Source: Isoetes taiwanensis (taxonomy: Eukaryota > Streptophyta > Lycopodiopsida > Isoetales > Isoetaceae). From it: a stretch of 64,000 nt of DNA. This document shows, piece after piece, positions 23,845 through 34,924 of this stretch. The notes beneath the pieces were generated by a model. That model ran no database searches. It saw only the letters and a program-made list of their open reading frames with translations, and was not told where the DNA came from. The stretch spans positions 7,654,445 to 7,718,444 of the forward strand of contig JAJEKV010000008.1 of NCBI GenBank assembly GCA_021234155.1, read 5' to 3'. Position numbers and translations under genes: made by a program. Each line of letters opens with the position of its first letter. Position 1 is the first letter of the stretch.

Positions 23845-24150
23845 GCAAACTTGAGGTGTTGCGGCCCCATAGCCATGGTATAAGCAAGGTTCCTTTACTG
23901 ACTATCTTTTGAAAGTAGATAATATGTCGGTCAAGTGCAGCCCTCAGTAGAGGTAAGAAGCTTGTCTCTCGCCGGGGAATCTGATATGGGACTATGGATT
24001 TTAAGTGCTTGAGCCAGGAAGGCTTTCTGCATTTGCTCAGGTCATTCCAAGTGGCCATGAATATTGTTGGGCCCCAGACTTCGGCTCAGTATAAAGAATG
24101 GGCTCCACCAAAACCTTGAATAAATGTGGCTGATGGGCTCGCTCATAGTC
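23845..24150 (-). mobile_element. LINE-A internal fragment
   Basis: Minus-strand translation gives ATWNDLSKCRK..., ...VPYQIPRRETSFLPLLRAALDRHIIYFQK. It is collinear with the post-RT region of the copies at 27.8 kb and 30.4 kb. Both ends are missing. Confidence 0.7.
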
Positions 24151-25418
24151 TTGTAACTGTTGTTCTATATCGCATACTTGCCTTCCAGCCTGCTGTCACT
24201 TATAATAGGATAAAAGTGTCCCAATATATGGTAGAAGGGAAGTCTGATAAGTGAATGGGACAAATTAATGGGATAAAGAATGGTATTTAAATAATGGCAT
24301 TAACCACTCAGTTCGCCTCAGTTCTAGTTTGAGAGCTCCATAAGCATAGAGATTTGGAATTTTATATTTGTTAGGACACTAACTTTATTCTCAAGTCAAT
24401 AATGAGGAGCCTAACTGCATTGAAATGCAACTTAGTAATATCCAGCATTCTGATTTATCTGCTTGAAATTGCAGTATCCGGAGAGAAAAAAAAAAGAAAA
24501 AAAGATAAGAGGCATTTCCCAAGCCTGATCCATTTCATAAAATTCAGTTTTAAACAAAACTAACACGTTGCATCATCTTGTTCTTGTTCTGCTGTTATGG
24601 CCCGACCAGCTATTCCTCCAGCTCCAGATATGGCCCGACCTCCAGCTATGGCCCGACCCCGACCAATTCCGACACGCCCTCGACCTGCTCCACCATTTCA
24701 AGCTCGAGTTCTACTACTGTCCGCCATGTCCGCAATTTCGACAACAGAGCCGATAGCTACGTTCGTTAAAAATTGAAGGGACCTTGAAAGGTCACTTTAA
24801 TTTTCAGTGTAATTGTGATTTTCAGTTAACTTTGGGTTTAATTTATTAACTTAGGATAAACTAGTCTGAAGCCAATTTAGGTTAACACTTTTAGGTTAAA
24901 AAGTTTACGGAACGCTGAATGAAAAAATTAATGTAAACTTAACCTAACTAGTGGTGTGAAGGCAAATGAAGTTAAAATCCTAACGAAATCCTAATTTAAC
25001 GGCGGGTGCAAAGGGTACCCTAAGTTCCTTGTATTCCAGAATAAGATTGTGCTTTACCATTTTTACCTTTATTGCTCGGTTAATTTGCCTTGTGCATTTT
25101 GGAATAACATTTCTCATTTGATTTGTTTTTTTGTTATCTTTTTCAGCCAAAAGAATGTCATTACATGGCAAACATGTTTGGTGGAATAACGTGCAAACTT
25201 GGGAAACGTGCAGGGAAGTTTACCCCATAACATCTAAGGAGCGTATATCTAGTATCCTCAAAATTTTGAGGGTTGGATAAGTCTTCTTGTTTGGCTACTA
25301 ATTTTCTTACCCATTTACTTATGTTCAGGGATAGGTTCCAAACATTTTTCCTGAAACATCTATATATATTTTTCCAAAAAAGCATATTCTAGAAGTATAA
25401 AACATATTTTTCGCCGTT
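24151..25418. other. Intergenic; short Pro/Arg-rich ORF at 24597-24776
   Basis: An ATG frame at 24597 encodes 59 residues built from repeats of MARP and PxP, arising from a repeated ATGGCCCGACC word. It has no other support and is probably repeat-derived. The rest is AT-rich without signal. Confidence 0.35.
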
Positions 25419-25439
25419 TCATACCTTGACCAAAAACAA

Positions 25440-25730
25440 AATTTTGGCGTGTCCGTACAAAAATCGGTGCATCCGCGAGACCACCTGGACATGTCTGCTA
25501 AAATTTTTCTTCCTTACATTGACGCATTCAGTTGGTATCGCAGAAGCGCCGACCTCTGCGCGGATGCATATAGTAGGTTTTGCTGTCCGCACAGAAATCG
25601 GCATGTCCACGAGACCTACTAGATGGGTCCGCCAATTTTTTTTTTTTCCTTTATGCTGACGCATCCAGCTGATATCGCAGAAGCACCGACCTCTGCGCAG
25701 ACGCGTCCAATGGGTCTCGTTGCAGTAAAT
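25440..25730 (+). repeat. Imperfect tandem repeat, about 138-bp unit, 2 copies
   Basis: Each copy has TTTG(G)CTGTCCG.ACA.AAATCGG and GACGCAT.CAG.TG.TATCGCAG followed by CCGACCTCTGCG. The copies start at about 25442 and 25577. The antisense ORF over this block (25419-25985) is a by-product. Confidence 0.75.
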
Positions 25731-26449
25731 TACCCTCCCCCCCCCTCCCCCCTTTTTTTTGCTACAATAGGATGTTGGAGGCGTTCGCAAGGAAATGGTG
25801 CGGCCATGACCTCTACTAGATGTGTCCGCGTCAATTTCTGATGACTTCCTACTTGCCATCCATTTTTCACGTATAAAATACGTATTCTTGCAAAAAAGAG
25901 GAAGTTTCATATGTTTCATACCTTTTTTGTATTTTATGTGTGCAAGTTCGACCCTATCCCTGCTTATGCTACGTCCTCTTTTCATAGCAAAAAGAAAAAT
26001 TCCTTATGCTACCTTCCAGGCGTCCTTGGTTCTGCAACTCCTGGGCTTCGGATCCAAAACCAACTGGCTGTCTGCTCGAGATTCCATTCTTTTGGATCTC
26101 CCTGTGTCCTATTTCTAGAATTTCCTTTTTCTTTTTCTTACCAGAAGATCACCGGCTTTTCCCAACACGTCATCATGTGCCACATCATCAGATATCGTAT
26201 TATAACCATTATATGAATGTTGAATGTCCTTCTAACACTCTATTTAGCAGTGGAATTATTCCTTAACTACTTCAAACACAATAATTTCTCGAGCTTTGTA
26301 TCGCAGCTTAACACATCCGTAAGCCCTTGTCCTCTTTGTTTTCCCACTTTTTTTTCAGGCAATTTTGATCATCGATAAAAAACTAACTTTGGGGCTTTAA
26401 CAAAAAAAAAACAAATTTGGCTACCATGTAGAGCTTTAGAGAGAATGAT
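25731..26449. other. Non-coding stretch with pyrimidine run
   Basis: A C/T-rich run lies at about 25733-25760. No recognisable coding sequence was seen. Confidence 0.4.
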
Positions 26450-26790
26450 TTAAACATGTGGGAATTTGTAAAGAGTCGTTTGAACAAGGGAAGAGGCATT
26501 TTCTAGACAATATTCAAAGGAGAAAATGTTGAAGTCGACACCACCATGCTCGATCTTCGACTAGTGAATGGAACAAGTCGATCGACACATTCTATGGGGA
26601 AGAAGTTGGAGGATTAAAGCAGGATAAGCAGGCGCTCATGTTGGAGCGAGTCAGAATGAGACAACAACAACGCCGCACTGATAGGAAGCTACACATGAGG
26701 AGAAAACATATTAATGTTACTCAAAAGATGCAACAACACATGATGTGTTTCCTTGCTAAAGTTTTGTATAATTCTAATTTTCTTTTCAAG
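26450..26790 (+). pseudogene. Heat shock transcription factor relic (class A-like)
   Basis: The end of a plant HSF DNA-binding domain and the following oligomerisation domain can be read with one frame change and a TGA. The order is WEFV (about 26458), GKRHFLDNIQRRK (about 26485; family RGQKHLLKNIxRRK), then after a linker GLKQDKQALM, RMRQQQRRTD and a Q/M-rich helix ending MMCFLAKVL (family RLRQQQQ...MMSFLAKAL). The order and spacing match the HR-A/B region of plant HSFs. Stop, frameshift and lack of flanking exons mark it as a decayed copy. A retrocopy is likely, since no intron interrupts it. Confidence 0.7.
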
Positions 26791-27254
26791 TGTATCGCTG
26801 CTTTTGGGGTGTCCACTAAATTCATATAATGAATTATACCATTGGAAACTCAATAATATGCAACAATATTATACCATTTAGACTTTCGTTAATCATCTTC
26901 TGAGATGGTACTCAAACCTTTAAATTATGTCTTAGACGTGTTTAATATTGACAGTGGAAATTCCATGGTCGTTAGGAATACCCCTAGGCAAAAATGCAGG
27001 TATAAACCCCACATGTTTCATAATAGAGTGGGTCCATCTTCGCAGATTTGGCAGCAAAACACTTTCTTTTTATTGTGTGCATTATGAATGTCTAGTATCA
27101 ACCCCGATTGATGATCCATGGAAATCTACATGACCGATCACCCAAAACAAACATACATATATGTCTGCAAGCATGCACACTATTAAAAAAAAAAAACACA
27201 AAACAAACAAAAAACTAGAACTAAATATGAAAGTTAACGCAAATAGATAAGAGA
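26791..27254. other. Non-coding, no gene seen
   Basis: AT-rich, with an A-rich run at 27185-27210. Confidence 0.5.
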
Positions 27255-28870
27255 TATTGGCGCCATCTCTCTTAGGAGGTATGACGGTCCTTCAACATTG
27301 TCATCTAAGATTCTTTGAAGATAAGTTCCCCGAAACCAATGGCCCCCAGGTTGAAAGACGAAGACTAAGAGAGCATCCCCGAGGCGCCAGAGCTCAACTT
27401 TTGCACCAGATCACCAGGCAGCTCATACATGCTGATGACGTCAACCTTCTAGCTTATATTCCGCAAGACATGCAGAGCCATTTGGATGTCATAGGCACGT
27501 TCTACCAGGTTACGAACATGCGTGTCAATCTGGGCAAGACTAAGGTGGTGCTCATCTCATCCTCGCATCAGCCAAGGCCTCCTTTACTTACCGAGGGCAA
27601 AATTTCGAAGTGACGGCCATCTACAAGTATTTGGGAATAGACTTTCCTTCTACCACATACTAGGACACTTCTATCCGGGTGCGGGTGACATCGGATTGGA
27701 AAGCCCTATATGTAATGCAGAACAACAGTCACAAAGCAGAGTTGTATGAGTGGGCCTATCACTCGCACTTATTTAGAGTCTTAGTGGAGCCCGTTCTTCT
27801 GTATAGCATCGAAGTCTAGGGCCTAATGGCGTCCCTTGCTATCTGGAATGACTTAGAGCAGATGCAGAAAGCCTTTTTAGCAGAGGCACTGGGAGTGAAA
27901 TCCACGGTCCCATATCTAATTCTATCGCAAAAGACAAGTTTCTTGCCTCTATCGAGAAGGACCCTTGATTGCCACATTGTCTATTTTCAAAAGATGGTTG
28001 CTCTGGACGATGCTCATCTCCCCAAGCTTGTGTACTCCGTAGCATAGGGCCACATTGCCTCAAGGATTGCTCGAAGGAAAAGAGAGCTCAATGGCTAGCC
28101 AGATGGAATGTAAAGGTGCATACAGGTGCAAACAGAAAAGGATCGTCATAGTTTGAGGCAATATCTTGACACTTGCTTTCTCAGCAAGCTTTGGATGGTA
28201 GCACCCTTGAGCAGGTCAAGATATCACGTTATCAGCACCACATAAATCCCACACTGGGATGGGGTTTGCAATGCTACTTTCATACCATCTACCCGTGAAA
28301 AAATACAAACTCATCACCTCCATTTGCAGAGGTGCACATGGCCTCCGAATTGAGATAGGTAGATGGATTAGAGAGCCACGTCGAAATATGCATTGTAAGT
28401 GCTGCCAAGCGGGAGCCATTAAGGACGAATGTCACACACTTCAGAGTTGTCCCGCGTATGATCACATCAGGACATGCTATGCCGAGTTGGTAAGGCCCAA
28501 GTAGCCACTGCATGTGATTTTGAGCATGACTTCAGTGCAATTGCTGGGAGCATATCTTCAAGAGGTCATGGATAGGCAGGCCCAGCTATCTCCTCACACA
28601 CCATCTTAATAGGTGGAACAATATTCCACCATCCTCGCACACCGTCTTAACATGTGGAACAATATTACACCATGCATATTTGTACAGTTTGTCAGCATTC
28701 CTATTACTGCCATAGTTTTCTCCCTCGCTTAAAGATGGTTTTTTTTTTTCTTTTTCTTTTTCTTTCTCTCTCTCCTTTTAATCTGGACAGTAATACGTCT
28801 GTTACGCTTCCTTTTTTAGATCCCACAAGCCGCTTAGTCTCCGTGGACGATGAAAATCATTCATTCATTA
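27255..28870 (+). mobile_element. LINE-A copy 1, 5'-truncated, (CATT)n tail
   Basis: It starts within the reverse transcriptase: RQLIHADDVNLLAYIP (about 27420) is the Y/FADD catalytic motif. It runs through the thumb region (IWNDLEQMQKAFL, about 27840) to a C-terminal zinc-binding motif C-K-C-C...ECHTLQSCPAYDHIR (about 28390-28470). Several stops and frame shifts show decay. The 3' end is the conserved block at 28819-28856 followed by (CATT)n, not poly(A). Confidence 0.85.
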
Positions 28871-28974
28871 TCCCGATTCTGCAGCTTTTGGGTGCTTCGT
28901 GGCAAACCCAGACATGGAAATGAGTGTTCCCATTGCCCTAAATGAACTAGGCTTTGCCTAACGCAAACACACAC

Positions 28975-31345
28975 TCCGTCTCATTGTGGATCAGGACACG
29001 CGAGCTCAGGCCACCAGCCATTACCGCGCCTTCCTCAAGGAAACAAAGGCAAGGTACCTGGCAAGGCACCAAGGAGAAATGTTCGGCCTACTAGACACCC
29101 ACCCGAGAACTTTCTGGCGCAGGGTACTCCAAAGGCCAGCACAGCCTACGGGGCACATCACGGCGGAGCAATGGGAGCAGTACCTGCAACAGCTTTATGA
29201 TCCCCCGGGAACACGGACAGATGTGCCCCCGCAACATGGCCCACCGCTGGTGATCACAGAAGAAGATGTCGAAGAGGGGCTGCAGCGCCTGGCTAATGGG
29301 AAGGCAGCAGACTTAGACGGCCTGCAAGCGGAGTTGCTCAAGTGGGCAGGACAGCCCATGGTGCCCGTCCTTGCTGCACTGTTCAACAGGGCGCTGCAAG
29401 AGGGTTTTCCCGGTCATGGACCACAGGCAGGGTTGTTCCGATCTACAAGGCAGGGGACCCACACTGTCCAGCCAATTACCGAACCATCATGGTCAGCTCA
29501 GTGTTTGCCAAGCTGTTGGCGGGCATTCTCGAACAGCAGGTAACCAGCTGGGCAGAGGCAGCGGAAATCAGGGCACTTACCCAGGCAGGCTTCCGACCCC
29601 GACATTCGACCATTGATCACATCTTCACACTCAGGGCCCTGGTCGAGGACAGCAGGAACCGTCGGGAGGACCTGTACTGCTGTTTTGTGGACTTTGCAAA
29701 AGCTTTCGACACGGTACCCCGGGAAAAGTTGTGGGCGAGATTGCACCATCTGGGGCTCCCTGTGGATCTGCAGGAGAACGCATAAAGGCCTGATCGTATG
29801 AGAGCCGCACAGCCGCATGCAACCGAAGGACGAGCCATTTGCCGGCCACATTGGAGTTAGGCAAGGTTGTCCCTCTCACCCACACTCTTTGGACTTTACA
29901 TTGACCGGTTGGAAGCCCGGCTTTCGCCAATGGGGGGGACGGTATCTGACTCTTGCACTAGGTCATCCGGCAGCTCATCTATGCGGATGATGTGGACCTC
30001 TTGGCCCATACACCAGAGGGCATGCAGGCACACCTAGATGCCCGGACACATTTTGCCAGGCGACGGACATGCGTGTGTCGTCAACCCGCCAAGACTAAGG
30101 TGGTCCTCATATCCTCCTCCGTCATCCAAAGACCGGCGCCACTTATCGTGGGCGGATGGTAGAGGTCACACCCGGCTACAAGTACAGGGGTGGAATTTCC
30201 GTCCTCAATGTCTTTGGGATGCATCCATTCGCCGGGTGACCTTGAGTTGGAAGGCGCCAGATGCATAATGCAAAACAATAGTCCGTGGCGTATTTGTATG
30301 GTGGGGCCACCACTCACATTTGTTAGAACCTTTGGTGGAGCCAGTTCTTACGTATGGGGTCGAGGTGTGGGGCCCGGTGGTGTCTTTGGCGACTTGGAAC
30401 GACCGAGCAGGTCCGAAGGCATTTTTTGACGGGCACTTGGGGTCAAGCCCTCGGTTCCATATCAGATCTTGTTGCGGGAGACGGGGATTCATGCCCCCGC
30501 AAACATGCGCCCCTGGATAGACACATTGTTTATTTCCGAAAGGTGGCCAAAGACGGGCGACACTCGGCTCCGCGACTTGGTTTCTGGTTGTGGCGATGAG
30601 CCCGCGAACGACTCGTGGCTTGTTGGGAGCCCGGTATCGGGCGCTGGAGGAACGTAGAGGCACATAGGTGCGTCCAGGTGCAATACGGGCAGCCGGCGGG
30701 GCCGAGGAGGCGTTTGGACTCTTGTTTCTGGGGAAGCTCGGGACCACAATGCTCGGAAGCGGTAAAGATGGCACACTACAAACAGCACATAAACCCCACC
30801 CTGGTTCGAGGCCCACAGTTCTACCTGCATTCTCAGTTGCCCATGAAGAAGCGCAGGATCGGCGCGTCCATTCGAACAGGGGCCTACTATCTTCGGCTTG
30901 AGACGGATCGGTGGATTGGAGAGCCGCGCCAGGACAGGCTTTGTCAGTGTTGGCCACTGGGGTTGTTGAGGATGAAAGCCATGCCTTCCAGAGCTGTCCA
31001 GCCTATAGACAGATCCGGGCTCGCTACGCCCTGTTGGTGCGACCTGGTCTGCCACTGCACGAGCTACTCAGTATGCCGTCAGTTCGATCCCTTGGCTCCT
31101 ACCTCCAGGAGGTTTTGGATCTGCGGACTCACCTCTGTCCCCGCGCGCCTACTTGAGGTGCCGGGAATTCATGTGTATATGTATATTTGTACAGCTGCCA
31201 GCATGCTTGTTGCTGCGATGGTTTTTCCCTCGTAAGGGGGTTTTTTAATCCGGGTAGCAACGGGCTTGCTGCACCCGTGTAATTTGGGTCCCATAAGCCG
31301 ATTGGCCTCCGCGGACGATAAAACAATCTTCCTTCCTTCCTTCCT
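28975..31345 (+). mobile_element. LINE-A copy 2, 5'-truncated, (TTCC)n tail
   Basis: This is the most complete copy of the family. RT palm and fingers read ANGKAADLDGLQAELLKW (about 29300), VVPIYKAGDPHCPANYRT, and CCFVDFAKAFDTVPREKL (motif A, about 29690). LIYADDVDLLAHT (motif C) lies near 29975. The C-terminal C-x-C...ESHAFQSCPAYRQIR lies near 30945-31020. Frame changes near 29420, 29785 and 30050 show it is inactive. The 3' block 31288-31322 is followed by (TTCC)n. The endonuclease domain is absent because of 5' truncation. Confidence 0.88.
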
Positions 31346-32001
31346 ACATGGAACAACCAGAGCTCAGAGTTTTCAGACGTTTTGCTATAGCATCTGGCTT
31401 TGTCTAGCTTCATGCTTGTCTTTCCCTATGCTTTTTTGTCTTCTTGTGCTAACATTCTTCTTGATCTATGCTACCAGAATTGAGGCAATGGGAATGGGTG
31501 TGAAAATGCGTCTCAGCTTTGAGGACATGGCAAGGAAAGGAAGCTGTGTTTTTTCCTTAATGGGGATGTCCTCTAACTAGTAGACTGGCATATAGAGGGA
31601 GGGAGGGAGGGAGAGGGCGGAAAATACAAAATATAACACATATAAGGATATGAAAAAAAATGAAGGAATATAAAAACACAAAATAAATAGGATAATCTAG
31701 GAAAAAATGACAAACATGTGGCCGTATTAATACAAAGAAAAAAAACAACTAAAAAACACAACAAAAAGCGAAAAACAAGAAACCAAAGATATATGAATCG
31801 TAGTCATAAACATGAACAAGCCTAGCAATGCTGAGCATTTTTTCTAGTTATACTATGATATGCTACAAAAGCAACCCAGGATTTTTTACACGAGTTGTAA
31901 CTTACAATAGTAGGAAGAATTAAACCAACATAGGCAATAAAGAGATGACCCTTTGAACTGCAATTATTGCGCTTGTACCAATGGAATTTCCTAGTCCTCC
32001 A
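31346..32001. other. Intergenic; GAGG microsatellite at about 31596-31616
   Basis: Between LINE-A copy 2 and the 3' end of the SPEF1-like gene. It contains (GAGG)n and A-rich sequence and probably includes the SPEF1 3' UTR on the minus strand. Confidence 0.5.
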
Positions 32002-34924
32002 CTAAGAATTCATTGGCTTCACTGGCTTCCCTGTCAAAACCTGGAGCTTGTGGTCCTTCAATTTCACAAGTTGTTCAAGCTTCATCACTTTAGCCTCGAG
32101 CAACTGTTTAGATTAAGTAACTACAATAAGTTATGGAAGAAAAAATTCAATGTCATCTAGACCATCAAATGAGGTGACTTCTGCCACACAGTTGCATATA
32201 CTCAAAAGTTTGTGCAATGGGGATTAAACTAACTTTTGGAGTATATACCTCAATAGTTTCTTTCAATTCTCGAATTTGAATATCTTTTTGAGATGAATCC
32301 AAATGCGATCTTCCTGATAGTTTATCGTTGTCATACGAACTTCTTCTTGGGCTCTGCAGTATTCTCTCAATTTGTAAGCTAGTGGCATGCAATCGGTACA
32401 CCAATATGACATTAATGGGAGATTTGCCAAATCAACACTCGAAAATTTGAATTATAAATGGATGATTAGTTTACCATTGCGCCAGGTTCACGGGGACTCC
32501 TGCAAATTAAATACCATATAATATCAGCCCCGTAAATATAGCCTTATGACAATCTCTAGAACTTTTGAGTTATGATGGATGTATCTAGAAGGATGCTTTA
32601 GCTATTGGAAAATTTAATATGACCTTAAAGACCATACTCTTGGATTTGTTAAATTATCTACGTAATTAAAAGAATTGTACTTTACAAGTCTATGTACCTA
32701 TGAGGTGTATGGAATCTCTGAGGAGACCTTCCATGATGGAGCCCCCCTGCAATTTAACGCCTTTTCTATAATTTATTTTCAACCAATAAATGCCAATAAC
32801 AGTGTAAAAATGCAAATAAATTCTTGATCAATTGCTAATTCTCACCCACTAAACTAAGAGAAATGATGTACAATCAAGTTAGCAACCTAAAACCAAAGGT
32901 TGGAAATATGCTTGCTTAGGTCTCTTTAAGTGACGTACAAGAGACATGAGAGAGAAAGAACATGCTCCTAAAAGGCCAACCAAGCATCAACTATATTTCT
33001 ACCCTTGAACAAGGATAAAACTTAATGTGTTTGTTTGCATTTTTAAAAATTACATCACCATGCATAACAAGCTTGTTACCATTAGATGCATCATCCTTGA
33101 AAGAGTCATTCGACCTTGGCCTGTACTTCGCTATCTGAAAGCCATCATATCAACCCATTATAAGTACAAAGTACAATCTTTGACAATCAGATTATATGAT
33201 TGTATAACTATTCAACATTACGCAAAATAATGATGAGTTAAATGTGTTAGCGCACTTGTCAAGGTTAGCAGATATCTTGCATAAACTGACTATTGGCAAA
33301 GCAAGATACAGATATAATCAGTTATGAATTTTTATCAATACTCCCAGCTAGCACTTGAACTTTTGTATCTAATAACATATACCTTGTGTTTCAGGAGCTT
33401 AAGCACTCTTTCTACTTGCTGATTTTCAGCGTTGCAAACAGCTTCAATGTCATCTTTTGTCAGTGAGAAATTGAGGCGTTTAAAGACTTTGTCTGCATTA
33501 TTCCACATTTAAATATCATAATCAGAGACCATAACTTAGCAAGCACTCTATGTTGGCAACTTTAGAATGTAGCAGAGAGTGTCAAGCATGTGGTTATCTT
33601 TAAGTATGTGGTTAGAGAGATGGATAGAGGGTTGATGGAAGTATATGAATAATACACTATACATATATTATTCTCTGGAACTTGTAGGGTTGGCAGATAT
33701 TTCTCCAGGGTGCATATGGACATCATCCTGCAGCAAAGGAATGATCATCTAATATTAACCTTTCAGCAAAGATGTATGTTGGCGTACAGCTTTGCTGGAA
33801 ATTATAGATGACTGGCTGCTAATGTAGCATCATAGCAGCTTGTAGTTTTTACAAGCCCTAATTACATATTGAGAACATGATCATCCTTTTGGAGTGGCCG
33901 CTTCTTATTGAAGGTCTAACTTTTTGCTACCTCACTGTTTATATACTTTCTACTAGATTTACTAGAAACTGTTGCACTAGAATCATGGCTAGAAGCCCAA
34001 TACATACTAGCATTAAAATTTCATAGATCTCAAACATTGCAAAGAAAAAACAAGGGCCTCTGCGTATCAAAACACTCGATGCAAACATGAATGAGAAGCA
34101 TCTCAATATCCCTGACCAATAATGCTAATCAATGAGATGGAGTATATTACTGTTGAGAGTATTCCAGTTGTAAATCTTCTGCGCCAGGCTATTTGCAGGA
34201 CTATAGTTGTGGATCTCCACCAATCGAGGACAGTAGTGAGCCACGACCTCTGCTGCCAACACTGCAAATTGGTACTCCAGAGGCATTATTTGAAAGGTAG
34301 CATATCAATCACATACTTTTTCAACAATTCCTGAGAAGTCTTTTTACCTCCATCACTGAAATCACGGGCAATGTTTCTTTTTGGTCTTGATAATGGTATT
34401 CCATCAACCTGCAGTCAGTTTATTTCATTTGATTGGGGTCAAATGTATGGCTGAGGCACAAAATATGAAGATGTGGTACAACTTCCTATACTCAAAGAAG
34501 GGTTAATGCCAAAAAACATCGTTATAATGCATTACACAATAACCTTTTAAGTCATTCAACCGCATCCAAGTAGTTTCGTGTCTTTCTGACACATGGCAAC
34601 AACCATTTGATTGCCACAAAAACATCATAAAATAATGCTAATTACAACCTTATAAGTCATTCAACCATATTCAAGTGATTCTTGTGTCTTTCAGACATAT
34701 GGACAATATCCATTGCCTTCGCTATTAATTGTGGCATAGTTTCAAGGCTCGAAGCTGTTCAGTGATCTTTTCTGTTGGCTCGAAATTAAAGTTTACCATT
34801 GTACTGAGGCAACCATAACTGATCTATGTCTGTTTCAACGTTAAATTCCTTAAAAAACAATTGGAGAGAAAGGAGAACCAACCCAGGAGTATAGATTGGG
34901 AAGCTCCTCAGGTGCCACATCCAT
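32002..34924 (-). CDS. SPEF1: SPEF1/CLAMP-like calponin-homology microtubule protein, 8 exons
   Basis: Sperm flagellar protein 1 family members bind and bundle axonemal microtubules through an N-terminal CH domain. Exons on the minus strand: 34924-34883, 34408-34348, 34261-34151, 33492-33383, 33134-33080, 32499-32475, 32378-32249, 32103-32002. They sum to 636 bp (211 aa; human SPEF1 is about 236), with every junction phase-consistent. The CH domain (1-108) shows LYSWVDGIPLSRPKRNIARDFSDG, then VEIHNYSPANS.AQKIYNW and KVFKRLNFSL, all diagnostic of SPEF1. Residues 127-211 are a Ser/Arg linker and a terminal coiled coil (RELKETIELLEAKVMKLEQL). The start is the ATG opening exon 1, with no alternative seen. 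The frame is intact, so it is likely functional. The 25-bp exon 6 is the least certain but is needed for the frame. Confidence 0.92.

Noticed and set aside
25419-25985. 188-codon minus-strand ORF
   Set aside because: It covers a tandem repeat and a C/T run; the translation is repetitive and has no recognisable motif.
30205-31055. Long minus-strand ORFs opposite LINE-A copy 2
   Set aside because: Antisense shadows of GC-rich LINE coding sequence. The + strand carries the RT and zinc motifs.
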